From: an uncultured Ktedonobacteraceae bacterium
Lineage (GTDB): Bacteria; Chloroflexota; Ktedonobacteria; Ktedonobacterales; Ktedonobacteraceae
Direction: 5' to 3'
Assembly: GCA_955652655.1 (NCBI GenBank)
Contig: CATPCK010000081.1
Coordinates: 1-5,152, forward strand
Length of the DNA stretch: 5,152 nt
Made by a program: the position numbers and the translations under genes. This document shows positions 4,938 to 5,152 of this stretch, in pieces. How positions within the stretch are numbered: position 1 is the stretch's first letter; every line of letters starts with the position of its first letter. A model generated the notes under the pieces. It did no database searches and was not told the DNA's origin. It was given only the letters and a program-made list of their open reading frames with translations.

Positions 4938-5152
4938 GTGTCTCAAATCAAAGGACCGGCGATATTTTTGGCACAGTTTGCCCAGGATGTTCCACCATAT
5001 AATACCCTCCCCGCAATCACGCAGTGGGTGAAAGACCTGGGCTACATAGGTGCACAGATCCCGGGCTGGGATAGCCATTTTATTGACCTGGACAAAGCAG
5101 CCGAATCAAAGCAGTACTGCGACGACCTGAAGGGACAAACCAATGGGTTGGA
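4938..5152 (+). CDS. Sugar isomerase/epimerase-like TIM-barrel protein, 5' part only
   Basis: The first 71 codons are present and the gene runs off the right edge. From the GTG start the protein reads MSQIKGPAIFLAQF, with a strand AIFLAQF (8-14), then DVPPYNTL (17-24), a helix and GYIGAQIPGWD (35-45), then IDLDKAAESKQYCDDLKG (49-66). This is the opening of a xylose-isomerase-like TIM barrel of the larger, roughly 300-350-residue type often encoded beside Gfo/Idh/MocA dehydrogenases. The metal ligands normally lie in the C-terminal half and are outside the window, so activity cannot be judged. It does not resemble the N-terminus of the barrel at 2230, so it is a different subfamily and not a recent copy. 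It follows dehydrogenase 2 by 67 bp on the same strand and probably shares its transcript. A role in epimerising or cleaving a keto sugar is inferred from family and neighbours. Confidence 0.85.
   Translation, partial: MSQIKGPAIFLAQFAQDVPPYNTLPAITQWVKDLGYIGAQIPGWDSHFIDLDKAAESKQYCDDLKGQTNGL

Noticed and set aside
4413..5078. 221-codon reverse-strand open frame across dehydrogenase 2 and the last gene
   Set aside because: It runs antisense over two well-supported genes and their gap; its translation is rich in Arg, His, Cys and Ser, as is usual for shadow frames.

Overview
The window holds one co-directional (+ strand) run of five complete genes and the start of a sixth, preceded by about 268 bases without a convincing gene. 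All six belong to families used in sugar catabolism through oxidised (keto-sugar) intermediates: two Gfo/Idh/MocA NAD(P)-dependent dehydrogenases, two ThuA-type proteins and two xylose-isomerase-like TIM-barrel proteins. It looks like a bacterial carbohydrate-utilisation operon. Base composition is moderate (mid-50s % GC by eye), Shine-Dalgarno sequences are clear, and codon use looks even from gene to gene. The taxon cannot be read securely. A soil Gram-positive or Chloroflexota (Ktedonobacteria-like) host is my guess, at low confidence.

Layout: 1-268 is a leader or intergenic region with a 14-bp perfect palindrome, a second loose inverted repeat, an orphan Shine-Dalgarno and four copies of a 9-bp tandem repeat. 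269-1384 is dehydrogenase 1 (canonical Lys/Asp/His catalytic set). 1454-2200 is a ThuA protein of the rhizobial ThuA type. 2230-3033 is a TIM-barrel epimerase/isomerase/lyase with an apparently complete metal site. 3030-3674 is a second, shorter ThuA-domain protein that overlaps the previous stop by ATGA. 3743-4870 is dehydrogenase 2, with Tyr where dehydrogenase 1 has the catalytic His. 4938 to the right edge is the first 71 codons of a second TIM-barrel protein, started by GTG behind a strong Shine-Dalgarno.

How they may work together: in the established 3-keto-glycoside routes, a Gfo/Idh/MocA enzyme oxidises a sugar or glycoside at C3, and TIM-barrel proteins then epimerise or cleave the activated 3-keto sugar. 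Examples are E. coli YcjS/YcjR/YcjQ and the rhizobial trehalose/sucrose genes thuA/thuB. Here each of the three families occurs twice, in the order dehydrogenase-ThuA-barrel then ThuA-dehydrogenase-barrel. I infer either two successive keto-sugar steps or an oxidation/re-reduction pair around an epimerisation or cleavage. The substrate cannot be told from the sequence. No transporter, regulator, glycoside hydrolase or kinase lies in the window, and I see no terminator, RNA gene, mobile element or CRISPR array.
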